Below, piece after piece: positions 25,495-33,421 of a DNA stretch of 64,000 nt. The DNA lies in contig CAYPVK010000008.1 in NCBI GenBank assembly GCA_964414185.1, positions 17,133 through 81,132 on the forward strand, written 5' to 3'. The first letter of the stretch is position 1. Each line of letters starts with the position of its first letter. The position numbers were made by a program, and so were the translations under genes. The notes beneath the pieces were generated by a model. The model ran no database searches. It was not told the DNA's origin and worked only from the letters and a program-made list of their open reading frames with translations. Origin of the DNA: UBA7488 sp964414185 (GTDB lineage: Bacteria > Pseudomonadota > Alphaproteobacteria > CAAHEQ01 > UBA3637).

Positions 25495-25739
25495 GGCGCA
25501 AAAGCTATGACAAAATCGAATCAGGTATAAAAGCCACAGCTTTTGCATAATTATAAACGGTACCCCATATAAAGGGCAGGAAAAATAAAAGGCGCAAAAG
25601 CTATGACAAAATCGAATCAGGTATAAAAGCCACAGCTTTTGCATAATTATAAACGGTACCCCATATAAAGGGCAGGAAAAATAAAAGGCGCAAAAGCCAT
25701 GACAAAATCGAATCAGGTATAAAAGCCACAGCTTTTGCA
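25495..25739 (-). repeat. Tandem repeat, 96-bp unit, about 2.5 copies
   Basis: Units begin at 25495, 25591 and 25687. The first two are identical through all 96 bases. The third stops after 53 bases and has one change (AAAGCCATG for AAAGCTATG). Each unit contains a 9-bp inverted repeat GCAAAAGCT/AGCTTTTGC spaced by about 31 bases, so each could form a hairpin. It lies directly downstream of pilin C. Small ORFs within it only reflect the repeat. Confidence 0.92.
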
Positions 25740-25743
25740 GGGG

Positions 25744-25771
25744 GCTTGCCCTAAAGCGAGATAGGGCAAGC
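25744..25771. repeat. Perfect 10-bp hairpin
   Basis: GCTTGCCCTA (25744-25753), loop AAGCGAGA, TAGGGCAAGC (25762-25771). There is no T run on either side, so it is not a typical terminator. It may stabilise the 3' end of the pilin C mRNA. Confidence 0.7.
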
Positions 25772-25780
25772 TTTCGGTGT

Positions 25781-25832
25781 TATCCGCATTACATTTCGGC
25801 AAAATTTATATGCGCCCGGTGTAATGTGGATA
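25781..25832. repeat. 13-bp imperfect inverted repeat at the end of pilin C
   Basis: TATCCGCATTACA (25781-25793) and TGTAATGTGGATA (25820-25832) match at 12 of 13 positions. The right arm ends 12 bases from the stop codon of pilin C. RNA from the pilin gene would fold here first. Confidence 0.7.
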
Positions 25833-25844
25833 GGTAGCGGGAAT

Positions 25845-26291
25845 TTACTGCCCATTTTGTGCATTGTTCGCGGCCGATTGTAACGTCGCATTTACACTCC
25901 CACAAGTGCTAGCACCTCCTGAACCTTTAACAACTACAATGCCGTTACTATATTCTTCTCCCACAATAGAAGATAATGCCTTTTGAACACCTACAGCATT
26001 TAAACTTACCGTAGCTTTGCCATCGGTACAAACATTAATACTTGCACCATGAGGAGCCGCTGATAGACCAATATCATCCCATTCCGGAATTTTAACAGCT
26101 CCACCATTAGCACCTGCTGTTTGAGCAACAACAGACAATTTAGAAGCTGCGTCGATAATTTCATTGGCTTTATATCGGTTCATCGCCATTGTGTAACCGG
26201 CGATACCACCGATCGACAATACGCCGATAATGGCCAAAACGCCCAGCATTTCGACCATTGAACGACCGTTTTCTTGTTTTATATTTTTCAT
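25845..26291 (-). CDS. Type IV pilin-like protein C
   Basis: A 148-residue prepilin-like protein: an eight-residue leader KNIKQEN ending in Gly, then RSMVEMLGVLAIIGVLSIGG with Glu at +5, the helix continuing to YTMAMNRYKANEI. The C-domain has two cysteines (INVCTDGK and STCGSVNA) and Gly/Ala-rich strands, as in major or minor pilins with a D-loop. The start at 26291 is fixed by AAAGGA eight bases upstream. ATGs further up have none and would lie beyond a terminator. The gene sits behind a structured RNA leader and before tandem repeats, unlike its two relatives. Confidence 0.83.
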   Translation of the reverse strand: MKNIKQENGRSMVEMLGVLAIIGVLSIGGIAGYTMAMNRYKANEIIDAASKLSVVAQTAGANGGAVKIPEWDDIGLSAAPHGASINVCTDGKATVSLNAVGVQKALSSIVGEEYSNGIVVVKGSGGASTCGSVNATLQSAANNAQNGQ

Positions 26292-26317
26292 TTTCAACAT
26301 CCTTTCTTTTGTTAATG

Positions 26318-26340
26318 AAAAAACCCACCGTAAGGCGGGC
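26318..26340 (-). terminator. Terminator in the pilin C leader (attenuator)
   Basis: Minus-strand CCCGCC (26334-26339), loop TTAC, GGTGGG (26324-26329), then six T (26318-26323). It lies 27 bases before the pilin C ATG, so it would stop transcription before the gene unless it is prevented from folding. Confidence 0.8.
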
Positions 26341-26511
26341 GGATGTTCGAAAACCATATAATGATAGATGGCTCGGCTTATTTGACCGAGGTCTTATTCG
26401 CCGACATCCACCCTTTCAGGCTTCAGTCAGCACTTGTTTTTTTGAGTCGCATGCATACGACTATCATTATAAATGGGTTTCGACGCCCAAAATGCTCTTT
26501 CGAACATTACA
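26318..26511 (-). promoter_or_regulatory. Structured leader RNA of pilin C, candidate riboswitch/attenuator
   Basis: About 193 bases between the predicted start of transcription and the terminator contain nested helices on the minus strand: outer ATGTTCGAAA/TTTCGAACAT (26498-26507 with 26343-26352), a TGGG/CCCA hairpin, a perfect 11-bp helix TATAATGATAG/CTATCATTATA (26461-26471 with 26357-26367), and inside it GCTGAC/GTCGGC and CTCGG/CCGAG hairpins. GGGTGGATG (26405-26413), located inside the GCTGAC/GTCGGC hairpin, can instead pair with CATCCGCCC (26337-26345), which includes the left arm of the terminator. These folds exclude each other, as in a transcription-attenuation switch. It fits no riboswitch consensus I know. 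Confidence 0.7.
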
Positions 26512-26517
26512 GAAGTA

Positions 26518-26545
26518 ACTATAGCATACACGAATAAAAAAACAA
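26518..26545 (-). promoter_or_regulatory. Promoter of the pilin C transcript
   Basis: Minus-strand TTGTTT (26540-26545), 16-base spacer, extended -10 TGC-TATAGT (TATAGT at 26518-26523). Transcription would begin at about 26511, just before the first leader helix. Confidence 0.6.
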
Positions 26546-27025
26546 GCACTTTTTTTCGATTTTTTTAATTTTATTGAAAATTTGTCTAAAAACGACTGTT
26601 TCCGTAAATTTAAAATAATATCGGAATCAAAAAGAGTGCAACCCATTCAAACGAATGTTTATTTTTCGGCAATGCGAAATCAAATAAAAACAAACCGCCG
26701 ACAAATTTTCATTTTTTAATGATGCTTAAACGCTTTGTTACATTATGTTTGTATTTTGTTCTTTTAATTCATAAAAAATAACATTCTGTTATATTTTTTG
26801 TTACGGGCGAATCGGCATACTTTTCGTTAAAGCGCAACAAAACATAATCGATTGTTGTTTTCATCGATACAATCGGCATCAAAAGCACAAAAAGTTTTTT
26901 AATATGAAATAAAATATTTTTTGCTTAAAAAATATGCAAAACAAAAAGAAATATTGTGATTTAAATTCGTCCGTGTTCATATAGGGAAAAATTATTTTCA
27001 TTCAAATTGGGCCTGCCTGCAATAA
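26546..27025. other. Intergenic, AT-rich, no gene seen
   Basis: About 480 bases, strongly AT-rich, with stop codons in all frames and no convincing ribosome-binding site, hairpin or repeat. It separates the pilin C promoter from the rpsA terminator. Confidence 0.5.
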
Positions 27026-27054
27026 AAAACAGCCCCTAAAAAAGGGGCTGTTTC
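27026..27054 (-). terminator. Terminator after rpsA
   Basis: AACAGCCCC and GGGGCTGTT arms (27028-27036, 27044-27052) around a seven-base loop, with a T run on the minus-strand side. Confidence 0.9.
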
Positions 27055-27084
27055 ATATTCAAGCACAAACGGCTGTCAGCTTTA

Positions 27085-28824
27085 TTAAGCTTCGGCCTTT
27101 TTCGTTGCTTTCTTTTTAGCCGGTTTTTCTTCTTCTTCGGCTTTGGAAGCTTTCTTTTTCGTCAAAGCAGCCCCCAAAATATCGCCCAAAGAAGCACCCG
27201 AGCTGGTCGAACCGAATTCTTCGACAGCCTTTTTGTCTTCGGCCACTTCACGCGCTTTAATCGACAAAGTCAATTTGCGTGTTTTGGCATCAAAGCTGAC
27301 AACTTTGGCATCGACTTTTTCGCCGACGGCAAAACGTTCGGGTTTTTGTTCGGATTTGTCTTTGGCCAAATCGGTGCGTTTGATAAATCCTTTGATACCG
27401 TCGACATCAACTTCGATGCCGCCGTCTTCAATAGCGGATACAACGCCCGTTACCGTTTCGCCTTTTTTGAGCGTTTCGGCAACCGCTGCGCCGCGATCGT
27501 CGGTCAATTGTTTGACGCCCAAAGAAATGCGTTCTTTTTCGACGTCAATGTCCAAAATTTTGGCTTTGACCATTTGGCCTTTTTTGTATTCTTTAATGGC
27601 TTCTTCACCCGGGATTTCCCAAGACAAATCGGATGTGTGAATCATGCCGTCGATTTCATCATTGAGCGCGATGAAAATACCGAATTCAATCATGTTTTTC
27701 ACTTCGCCTTCAATCACGTCACCGACTTTATGGGAATCGGCAAAAGCTTTCCACGGGTTTTCTTGGATTTGTTTCATACCCAAAGAAATACGGCGTTTGG
27801 CTTCGTCGACATCCAAAACGATGACTTCGACTTCTTGGCTCAAAGACACAATCTTGCTGGGGTGGACATTTTTCTTTGTCCAGCTCATTTCGGAAACGTG
27901 GACCAAGCCTTCGACACCCGGAACCAATTCAATAAATACGCCGTAATCGGCAATATTGCTGATTTTTCCTTTAAAGCGTGTGCCGACCGGGAATTTTTCG
28001 TTAACACCAATCCAAGGATCGGATTCCAATTGTTTCATACCCAAAGAAATACGGCCCGTATCCGTGTTGAATTTGATGATTTGGACTTTGACCACTTGTC
28101 CGACAGACAAAACTTCGGCCGGATTCGTGATACGTTTCCATGAAATGTCCGTAACGTGCAATAAACCGTCTACGCCGCCCAAATCAATAAAGGCACCGTA
28201 ATCGGTGATATTTTTAACCGTACCATCGACGATTTCGCCTTCACGCAAGTTCTTAATCATTTCGGAACGTTGTTCGGCGCGTGTTTCTTCCAACACGGCG
28301 CGGCGGGACACAACGATATTGCCGCGGAGTTTGTCCATTTTCAAAAGTGCGAACGGTTGGGCGACACCCATCAACGGCGTAACGTCGCGAATCGGGCGCA
28401 CGTCAATTTGGCTGCCCGGCAAGAAAGCCGTAGCGCCGTTCAAATCGACCGTAAAGCCGCCTTTGACACGGCCGAAAATCGTACCGATGACATGTTCGCC
28501 TTTTTCCAAAGCTTTTTCCAAATCGCCCCAAGCTTCTTCGCGGCGGGCTTTTTCGCGGGACAACACAACATTGCCGTCACGGTCTTCGTATCTGTCAACA
28601 TACACGTCAATCGTATCGCCGACAGAAGGCACATTGGCGCCGCATTCGCGTACCGGGATGCGGCCTTCCGATTTCAAACCGACATCAACAATCACGACAT
28701 CGTCATCAAAACCGACAACAGTCCCTTTGACAACTTTACCTTGCATAGAGCCTTGGCCCATATATTCGTCAAGCAATGCCCCAAAATCTTCTTTTGACGG
28801 CATATCGAATTCTTTGTTTTCCAT
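27085..28824 (-). CDS. rpsA: 30S ribosomal protein S1
   Basis: A 579-residue S1, which brings mRNA to the 30S subunit. Six S1 RNA-binding repeats can be followed, starting at about residues 30, 115, 200, 285, 372 and 458. Repeats 3 to 5 have the classic wording (DYGAFIDLGGVDGLLHVTDI, DYGVFIELVPGVEGLVHVSE, EFGIFIALNDEIDGMIHTSD) and end RISLGMKQ. A Lys/Glu/Ala-rich tail follows. AAGGAA precedes the ATG. cmk lies directly upstream in the same direction, the usual cmk-rpsA order. Confidence 0.95.
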   Translation of the reverse strand: MENKEFDMPSKEDFGALLDEYMGQGSMQGKVVKGTVVGFDDDVVIVDVGLKSEGRIPVRECGANVPSVGDTIDVYVDRYEDRDGNVVLSREKARREEAWGDLEKALEKGEHVIGTIFGRVKGGFTVDLNGATAFLPGSQIDVRPIRDVTPLMGVAQPFALLKMDKLRGNIVVSRRAVLEETRAEQRSEMIKNLREGEIVDGTVKNITDYGAFIDLGGVDGLLHVTDISWKRITNPAEVLSVGQVVKVQIIKFNTDTGRISLGMKQLESDPWIGVNEKFPVGTRFKGKISNIADYGVFIELVPGVEGLVHVSEMSWTKKNVHPSKIVSLSQEVEVIVLDVDEAKRRISLGMKQIQENPWKAFADSHKVGDVIEGEVKNMIEFGIFIALNDEIDGMIHTSDLSWEIPGEEAIKEYKKGQMVKAKILDIDVEKERISLGVKQLTDDRGAAVAETLKKGETVTGVVSAIEDGGIEVDVDGIKGFIKRTDLAKDKSEQKPERFAVGEKVDAKVVSFDAKTRKLTLSIKAREVAEDKKAVEEFGSTSSGASLGDILGAALTKKKASKAEEEEKPAKKKATKKAEA

Positions 28825-28977
28825 TTAATTCCTTAAGTTTTTTAAGTATAACGCCACTTAAAGCGGTTGGCCGACAAGGATATACCTTGCGGACTTTTGT
28901 TAAACGGTTCCCCCATGGAACCTTTTCACTGTCCCCCGGTTAAAGGGGGTCATAAAACGAATCCCGCATAAGGATTC
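28825..28977 (-). promoter_or_regulatory. Structured cmk-rpsA spacer, likely rpsA leader
   Basis: Four short hairpins are packed into 150 bases: GAATCC/GGATTC (28959-28964 with 28972-28977, right after the cmk stop), CCCCC/GGGGG (28933-28937 with 28945-28949), GGTTCC/GGAACC (28906-28911 with 28917-28922) and CAAGG-ATATA-CCTTG (28875-28889). S1 is known to repress its own translation through leader hairpins in enterobacteria. A similar role here is inference. None has a good T tract. Confidence 0.5.
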
Positions 28978-29652
28978 TTATTTTTTGGCCGCAAGGCGTT
29001 TTTCCAACTCCTTTGTTACGGCATCAAAAACTTCTTCCGGCGTTAAATCGGATGTATCAAGGATAAACGCATCGTCCGCGGGGCGCAAAGGCGCCACTGT
29101 CCGTTCACGGTCGCGCCGATCGCGTTTTTCTATTTCCGACAAAACGTCCTCATATATAACACATAATCCTTTGGATTGCAACTCTTTAAATCGACGGGTT
29201 GCACGAATTTCCGGGCGTGCCGTCAAATAAACCTTCAAATCGGCATCGGGACAAATCTTCGTACCGATATCGCGACCGTCGATAACGGCGCCTTCGGCAG
29301 GCGTACCGTCCGCCAAAGCCGGCGGATTCGTTGCAAAAGAGCGTTGAAATTGAAATAAAATATTGCGTACTTCCGGAAAGACCGAAACTTTTGAAGCGGC
29401 GGTGCCGTAAACTTCGGTGCGAATCGCGGGATTTTGTTGGATTTCCAACAACCTGTCGGCAGGCAAATGGCGAGCGGCCTCAATTGAATCTTGTTCGCTT
29501 TCGGGATTGCCGCCTTTTTCCAATACCGCATAACCGATTGTGCGATAAAGCGCCCCGGTATCCAGATAAGCCAATTTATAAGCGTGTGAAAGTTTTTGCC
29601 CCAGCGTACCTTTACCCGTAGCAGGACCACCGTCAATCGCAATTGTGAGCAT
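28978..29652 (-). CDS. cmk: Cytidylate kinase
   Basis: A 224-residue CMP/dCMP kinase. It shows P-loop IDGGPATGKGT (residues 6-16), YLDTGALYR for the CMP site, VIDGRDIGTKICPDADLKVYLTA, and the LID-region RRDRERTVAPLRPADDAFILDTS. Length and motifs are those of the bacterial enzyme. It is followed by rpsA. A second, archaeal-type kinase-like gene lies at 5232-5807. Confidence 0.94.
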   Translation of the reverse strand: MLTIAIDGGPATGKGTLGQKLSHAYKLAYLDTGALYRTIGYAVLEKGGNPESEQDSIEAARHLPADRLLEIQQNPAIRTEVYGTAASKVSVFPEVRNILFQFQRSFATNPPALADGTPAEGAVIDGRDIGTKICPDADLKVYLTARPEIRATRRFKELQSKGLCVIYEDVLSEIEKRDRRDRERTVAPLRPADDAFILDTSDLTPEEVFDAVTKELEKRLAAKK

Positions 29653-30113
29653 GATTATTTTTCCTTTTTTAAAAGATTCGTAATGACGTTCATTTCATAC
29701 CATGGCAAGAAGAAAATAACAAGCATTTTTTATTCGGCGTTTATAAATTTCAACTCTTAAAAAATTTTTTAAAAGCCGGAATGCGTTTTTATGTCTGAGC
29801 TTTGAATTTAAACAAACGTATCCTTTTGAAACGGCAACAAACAAAAAAACGCTCAGAAAAACGGGTTCCATTTTCCTGATGAAAAGCATGTTCGTTTTTA
29901 AACGTTAAAAATATTTTTTTCGGCTTGATAATTTTTATATTGACAAATATATCATTACACTGTAAACGCAGAAATTAATACGTTAAAAGCGCTTAAACGG
30001 CAGAAGAAACAACACCGGCGAAAGAATATTTCAATGTGTGAAACGGGCAATAAACACGAACAAAATGAAATTAAAACATATAATTCGTTAACTTTAAAAC
30101 ATCGGAGGAATAA
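29653..30113. other. Intergenic, AT-rich, no gene seen
   Basis: About 460 bases between the divergent cmk and FYDLN genes. ORFs here are short and without ribosome-binding sites. TTGACA at about 29940 and TATAAT at about 30080 resemble promoter elements, but neither has a well-placed partner. Confidence 0.4.
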
Positions 30114-30140
30114 ATGAACTTTAATCATAAAAAATGTTAG
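30114..30140 (+). CDS. Possible eight-residue leader peptide
   Basis: ATG with a very good ribosome-binding site (GGAGGA five bases upstream) followed by only eight codons, MNFNHKKC, and TAG. The end of this frame lies in the left arm of a hairpin AAAATGTTAGC (30131-30141) / GCTTACATTTT (30163-30173), 10 of 11 positions paired. The next gene starts 90 bases on with a similar GGAG-AAATAAATG context. It could be a regulatory upstream ORF, or a fortuitous motif. Confidence 0.35.
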   Translation: MNFNHKKC

Positions 30141-30229
30141 CGAAGAGCGTTGTTAGCGATAAGCTTACATTTTGTTGATTAAAATACATGAATCACCTAT
30201 GTTAATCTTAATCAAAAACGGAGAAATAA

Positions 30230-30589
30230 ATGAAACCTGAATGGGGACAAAAACGCAAATGTTTAAAATGTGAATCTTTCTTTTATGACATGCATAAACC
30301 CGAATTTACCTGTCCTAAATGCGGGCAAACTTATACGCAAGAAAGTTATGAAGAAGCCAAAACAAAATCCTTATTGAAATTGGCAAAAAAGGCGGCGCCG
30401 AAAATTGACGACGAAGATTTGAACGAAGAAGCCCTTTTGCAAATGACGGAAGATGTACCTATTAATGAAGAAGACTTAGATTCCGACGATTTAGATATCC
30501 TGGAAGAAACCGAAGAAGGTTCGGGACCGGATATTTCCGATATTATGGATACTTATGACAATGATGAAGATGAGGCAAATGCCAGATAA
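30230..30589 (+). CDS. FYDLN-acid family zinc-ribbon protein (TIGR02300)
   Basis: A 119-residue alphaproteobacterial protein of unknown function. The N-terminus holds a four-cysteine zinc ribbon: KRKCLKCESFFYDMHKPEF then TCPKCGQTY, with FYDMHK in place of the family's FYDLNK. The second half is extremely acidic (Asp/Glu about every second residue from 48 on). Such proteins are often near aroA-cmk-rpsA in Alphaproteobacteria, and cmk-rpsA indeed lie on the other side of the spacer. It overlaps the yqgE start by 11 bases, so the two are translated from one mRNA. Confidence 0.85.
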   Translation: MKPEWGQKRKCLKCESFFYDMHKPEFTCPKCGQTYTQESYEEAKTKSLLKLAKKAAPKIDDEDLNEEALLQMTEDVPINEEDLDSDDLDILEETEEGSGPDISDIMDTYDNDEDEANAR

Positions 30590-31157
30590 TGATTCGAAAT
30601 TTTCAAATTTGGCAGGACAATTATTGATTGCAATGCCGGGCATAGACGATGACCGTTTTGACAAAGCCGTCATCTATATTGCCACGCATACGCCCGAATC
30701 CGGTGCGATGGGGATTGTGATTAATTATCCGGCGCAAAAAATGTCTTTGTATGAAATTTTGGATCAGCTATCCATCCCGCATGATAAAATGGAAAATCCG
30801 CCCGCGATTTTATTGGGCGGTCCGGATCAAATCACGCGGGGCTTTATTTTACATTCAAACGATTATCACAGCGATTTATCCGTTGCGATTGACAGAGATA
30901 TTTCCTTGACCGCTTCACAAGATATTTTAAAGGATTTAATTGACGGCAAAGGGCCGAAATATACTTTGATTGCGCTGGGGTGTGCAACCTGGGCGGCAGG
31001 TCAGCTGGAAGAAGAAATTATGTCCAATATATGGCTGACGGCACCGGCCGACATTGATTTGTTATTCAAAACCCCGTATGCCCATATTTGGGAAAAAGCG
31101 CTTTTATCCATCGGCGTCAACGCTCCGATGCTTGCAAATGATTTCGGAAAAGCGTAA
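30579..31157 (+). CDS. yqgE: YqgE/AlgH family protein (UPF0301)
   Basis: A 192-residue protein of the AlgH fold. It starts NLAGQLLIAMPGIDDDRFDKAVIYI (family signature GxLLIAxPxMxDxxFxxSVI), then GAMGIVINYP, ILLGGPDQITRGFILHS and a late IALGCATWAAGQLEEEI. Its biochemical role is not established; it was first named as a regulator of alginate synthesis. The ATG at 30579 is within the end of the FYDLN gene, preceded by GAGG. The next gene begins 35 bases on. Confidence 0.9.
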   Translation: MPDNDSKFSNLAGQLLIAMPGIDDDRFDKAVIYIATHTPESGAMGIVINYPAQKMSLYEILDQLSIPHDKMENPPAILLGGPDQITRGFILHSNDYHSDLSVAIDRDISLTASQDILKDLIDGKGPKYTLIALGCATWAAGQLEEEIMSNIWLTAPADIDLLFKTPYAHIWEKALLSIGVNAPMLANDFGKA

Positions 31158-31192
31158 GATAAAAAAATTAAATATTATATGCAAGAGTCCCC

Positions 31193-32419
31193 ATGAAAAA
31201 GATTTTTTTTGCCCTTATGTTAATTGCCTTGTTTATTGCCTGTTTTTCCATCGGACAAAATTACAAACATATTTTTTATAAAATATACCGTTTCAATCAC
31301 AAACCGGTTATTTCGGTTGTTTTATCGACTTGGAACCGCGATTACGGGTTAAATACTTCAATCGAATCGATTTTAAACCAATCCTTTGATGATTTTGAAT
31401 TCATCATCATCAACGACGGGTCAACCGACAATACTGATGCCGTTATTAAGGCATATGCAAAAAAAGATCCGCGTATTATTTACTTAAAAAATGATAAAAA
31501 TATGGGGCTGATTTATTCGTTAAACCGTGGATTAAAGGCTGCAAAAGGCACTTACATTGCACGCATGGACGATGATGACCAATCCATCCGCGACCGTTTT
31601 GCCCGTCAAATCCAAATTATGGAACAACATCCCGAATTGGCCGTTTTGGGTTCCAACATTGCGGGGGCCGGAGCAAAAATTCAAGTGGATTTTGACAAAG
31701 AACCGTCCTTGGTACCGCCCGAAGAAATGGAAATCAATACTTATTTTTCATCGGGCCTTGCCCATCCGACGATTATGATACGGCGCGACTTTTTAACCCG
31801 AAATGACATTTGGTATCCCACGGAATATTTATATGCCGAAGATTGCGGATTATACAAACATATTTTGGACAAAGGCGGAAAATTATCAATGACATACGAA
31901 CCGTTGTTGTTGTTCCGCGTTGTCAAATCCAGACCTCAACCCGGACGCGGATACGGCACAATCCAATCGGATTCGTTTAAAAAATTGCAACAAGAAAAAT
32001 TAATGCCCTTAATCGGCAAAGTCGAACCCGAAAAATTGGGCGCATTTGCCGGTAAAGAAAACCATTGCATTCTTATGAAACGTATGGCCGAAGCAAACAA
32101 AGAAAAAAAGATTATCGACCAAAAGACATTGGAAGAAAAAATCTTAAAGGAATGCCCCGATAAAGTGGGAAATCGGTGGTATACGGTACACCCGTATTGG
32201 AACGACATTTTAATCCGCGATGGGGACAAAGTTTCCAGAGCCAATGCTTCGGACACGGGAACAATCACTCAAGAAACAAGCAAGGTAATGACAATTCAAT
32301 GGAAATTTTATCCGGCTGAAGTTTTTAAAAAGGACGAACAAAAACAACGATTGGATTATATAAAGGACACATCCGGTAAAGTGAAATCGGGCGACGATAT
32401 CGCATCAAAAACAAAATAA
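31193..32419 (+). CDS. Membrane-anchored GT2 glycosyltransferase with C-terminal HPYW domain
   Basis: A 408-residue protein. One N-terminal membrane helix (4-22) precedes a GT-A domain: ISVVLSTWNRDYGLNTSIES, NDGSTDNTD, and the metal-binding ARMDDDDQS (DDDD at 126-129), then YAEDCGLY. After a helical linker, residues about 328-380 form a separate module (NRWYTVHPYWNDILIRDGDK ... VMTIQWKFYPAEVF) that recurs as the main part of the small secreted protein at 54518-54835. The donor and acceptor are unknown. It probably works on a surface glycan. Confidence 0.82.
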   Translation: MKKIFFALMLIALFIACFSIGQNYKHIFYKIYRFNHKPVISVVLSTWNRDYGLNTSIESILNQSFDDFEFIIINDGSTDNTDAVIKAYAKKDPRIIYLKNDKNMGLIYSLNRGLKAAKGTYIARMDDDDQSIRDRFARQIQIMEQHPELAVLGSNIAGAGAKIQVDFDKEPSLVPPEEMEINTYFSSGLAHPTIMIRRDFLTRNDIWYPTEYLYAEDCGLYKHILDKGGKLSMTYEPLLLFRVVKSRPQPGRGYGTIQSDSFKKLQQEKLMPLIGKVEPEKLGAFAGKENHCILMKRMAEANKEKKIIDQKTLEEKILKECPDKVGNRWYTVHPYWNDILIRDGDKVSRANASDTGTITQETSKVMTIQWKFYPAEVFKKDEQKQRLDYIKDTSGKVKSGDDIASKTK

Positions 32420-32527
32420 TCGGCATTAAATATAAAAAAACGAAATAATGTATCGAATTTTTTATAAATTCAATGGACCAATCTAAAATTACTCCCAAAC
32501 CATGCTAAATTCATATAGCATAAAAAG

Positions 32528-33172
32528 TTAAATTTCAATAACATAAAATTGTCCGTGTAACCATTGCGCGCAAAAAATTTTCGATAAGTCTTTGTATCCT
32601 TTTCGGGCCAATTCGGTTTTAAGCCAATGTTCACTTTTTTTAATTTCTTTAAGGCCTTCATCATTAATAACCCCGTTGTCAATCAATAAAGTGGCATAAT
32701 CTTCTCCCCCCTTTTTGACAATCGTCAATTCGCCGTCAATTTCGATTTGTGCCAATTTGACATCTTTCAAAGAATGGATTTTTTTATGCCTGAGCAACGA
32801 CATAAAATCCGTCATGGATATTTTCATACGTTTTAATTTATCAACGTCCAATTTGCCGTCGCTGATGATAATCGTCGGCACACCGACCATAATTTTGCGT
32901 CCCCAACTTGTATTGTTGCGCAAATGATTGATGAAGTACATGATGATAAAATAAGCGGCCATAACCAAGAAAAAACCGCTTAAACTGATATCTTCATTAT
33001 AAATAAAGCCTCCCACGATGCCGCCCAAAATAAAATTGCTGATTAAATCAATAGAAGTCATTTGAGCCAATTGGCGCTTGGAACCGGAAAATTGAAAGAA
33101 AAATAAAATCAATAAAAAAGCATACCCGAGTTTAACCGCCACCCATGCATAATAATCCCATGCAATCATCAT
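32528..33172 (-). CDS. DUF421 (YetF-like) membrane protein
   Basis: A 214-residue protein with three N-terminal membrane helices (about 6-25, 38-55 and 62-80) and a soluble C-terminal domain containing the YetF pattern GVPTIIISDGKLDVDKLKRM, MSLLRHKKIHSLKDVKLAQIE and ELTIVKK. Family members are involved in spore-coat or envelope traits in Bacillus, but the mechanism is unknown. The start at 33172 is preferred over 33178 because AGGAG then lies seven bases upstream. It stands alone. Confidence 0.85.
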   Translation of the reverse strand: MMIAWDYYAWVAVKLGYAFLLILFFFQFSGSKRQLAQMTSIDLISNFILGGIVGGFIYNEDISLSGFFLVMAAYFIIMYFINHLRNNTSWGRKIMVGVPTIIISDGKLDVDKLKRMKISMTDFMSLLRHKKIHSLKDVKLAQIEIDGELTIVKKGGEDYATLLIDNGVINDEGLKEIKKSEHWLKTELARKGYKDLSKIFCAQWLHGQFYVIEI

Positions 33173-33356
33173 TTGCATTCTCCTTTGCTTTTATGTCCGT
33201 ATATAAATTTAGGGATAATGGCGCTTGCCTGCAAGCCGTCAAATCATTTTCATAAAAAAACGATACGCATTTTCCGAATTTTCATTTTTTGTTTTAAACG
33301 GCAAACAACCGAAAACCGGGAATCAAACTTATCTTGCACAATCAAATCTCAGATAT

Positions 33357-33392
33357 AAAAAACTGCCGCAGGAATTTTATCTGCGACAGTTT
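33357..33392 (-). terminator. Terminator after the parvulin gene
   Basis: AAACTGCCGCAG and CTGCGACAGTTT arms with one mismatch around a nine-base loop; on the minus strand a T run follows. Confidence 0.8.
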
Positions 33393-33421
33393 ATTACTTA
33401 ACATTAAAGAAACCGCGAAGC

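Noticed and set aside
25462..25644. 60-codon minus-strand ORF with repeated MQKLWLLYLIRF peptide
   Set aside because: It only translates the 96-bp tandem repeat, has no ribosome-binding site and varies with repeat number.
25495..25739. CRISPR array
   Set aside because: Units are directly adjacent, 96 bp long, without unique spacers, and no cas gene is near.
25781..25832. Integron attC site
   Set aside because: The inverted repeat lacks the R' and R'' core sites (GTTRRRY/RYYYAAC), and no integrase is present.
26400..26420. T-box-like GGGTGG sequence in the pilin C leader
   Set aside because: GGGTGG before a terminator is reminiscent of T-box antiterminators, but the specifier stem, AGTA motif and ACCGCG part are absent and the gene is not amino-acid related.
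27346..28143. 265-codon ORF antisense to rpsA
   Set aside because: A shadow frame with very high Phe/Asn/Asp content produced by rpsA codon bias.
29695..29889. 64-codon minus-strand ORF downstream of divergent cmk
   Set aside because: No ribosome-binding site, no recognisable motif, AT-rich intergenic composition.
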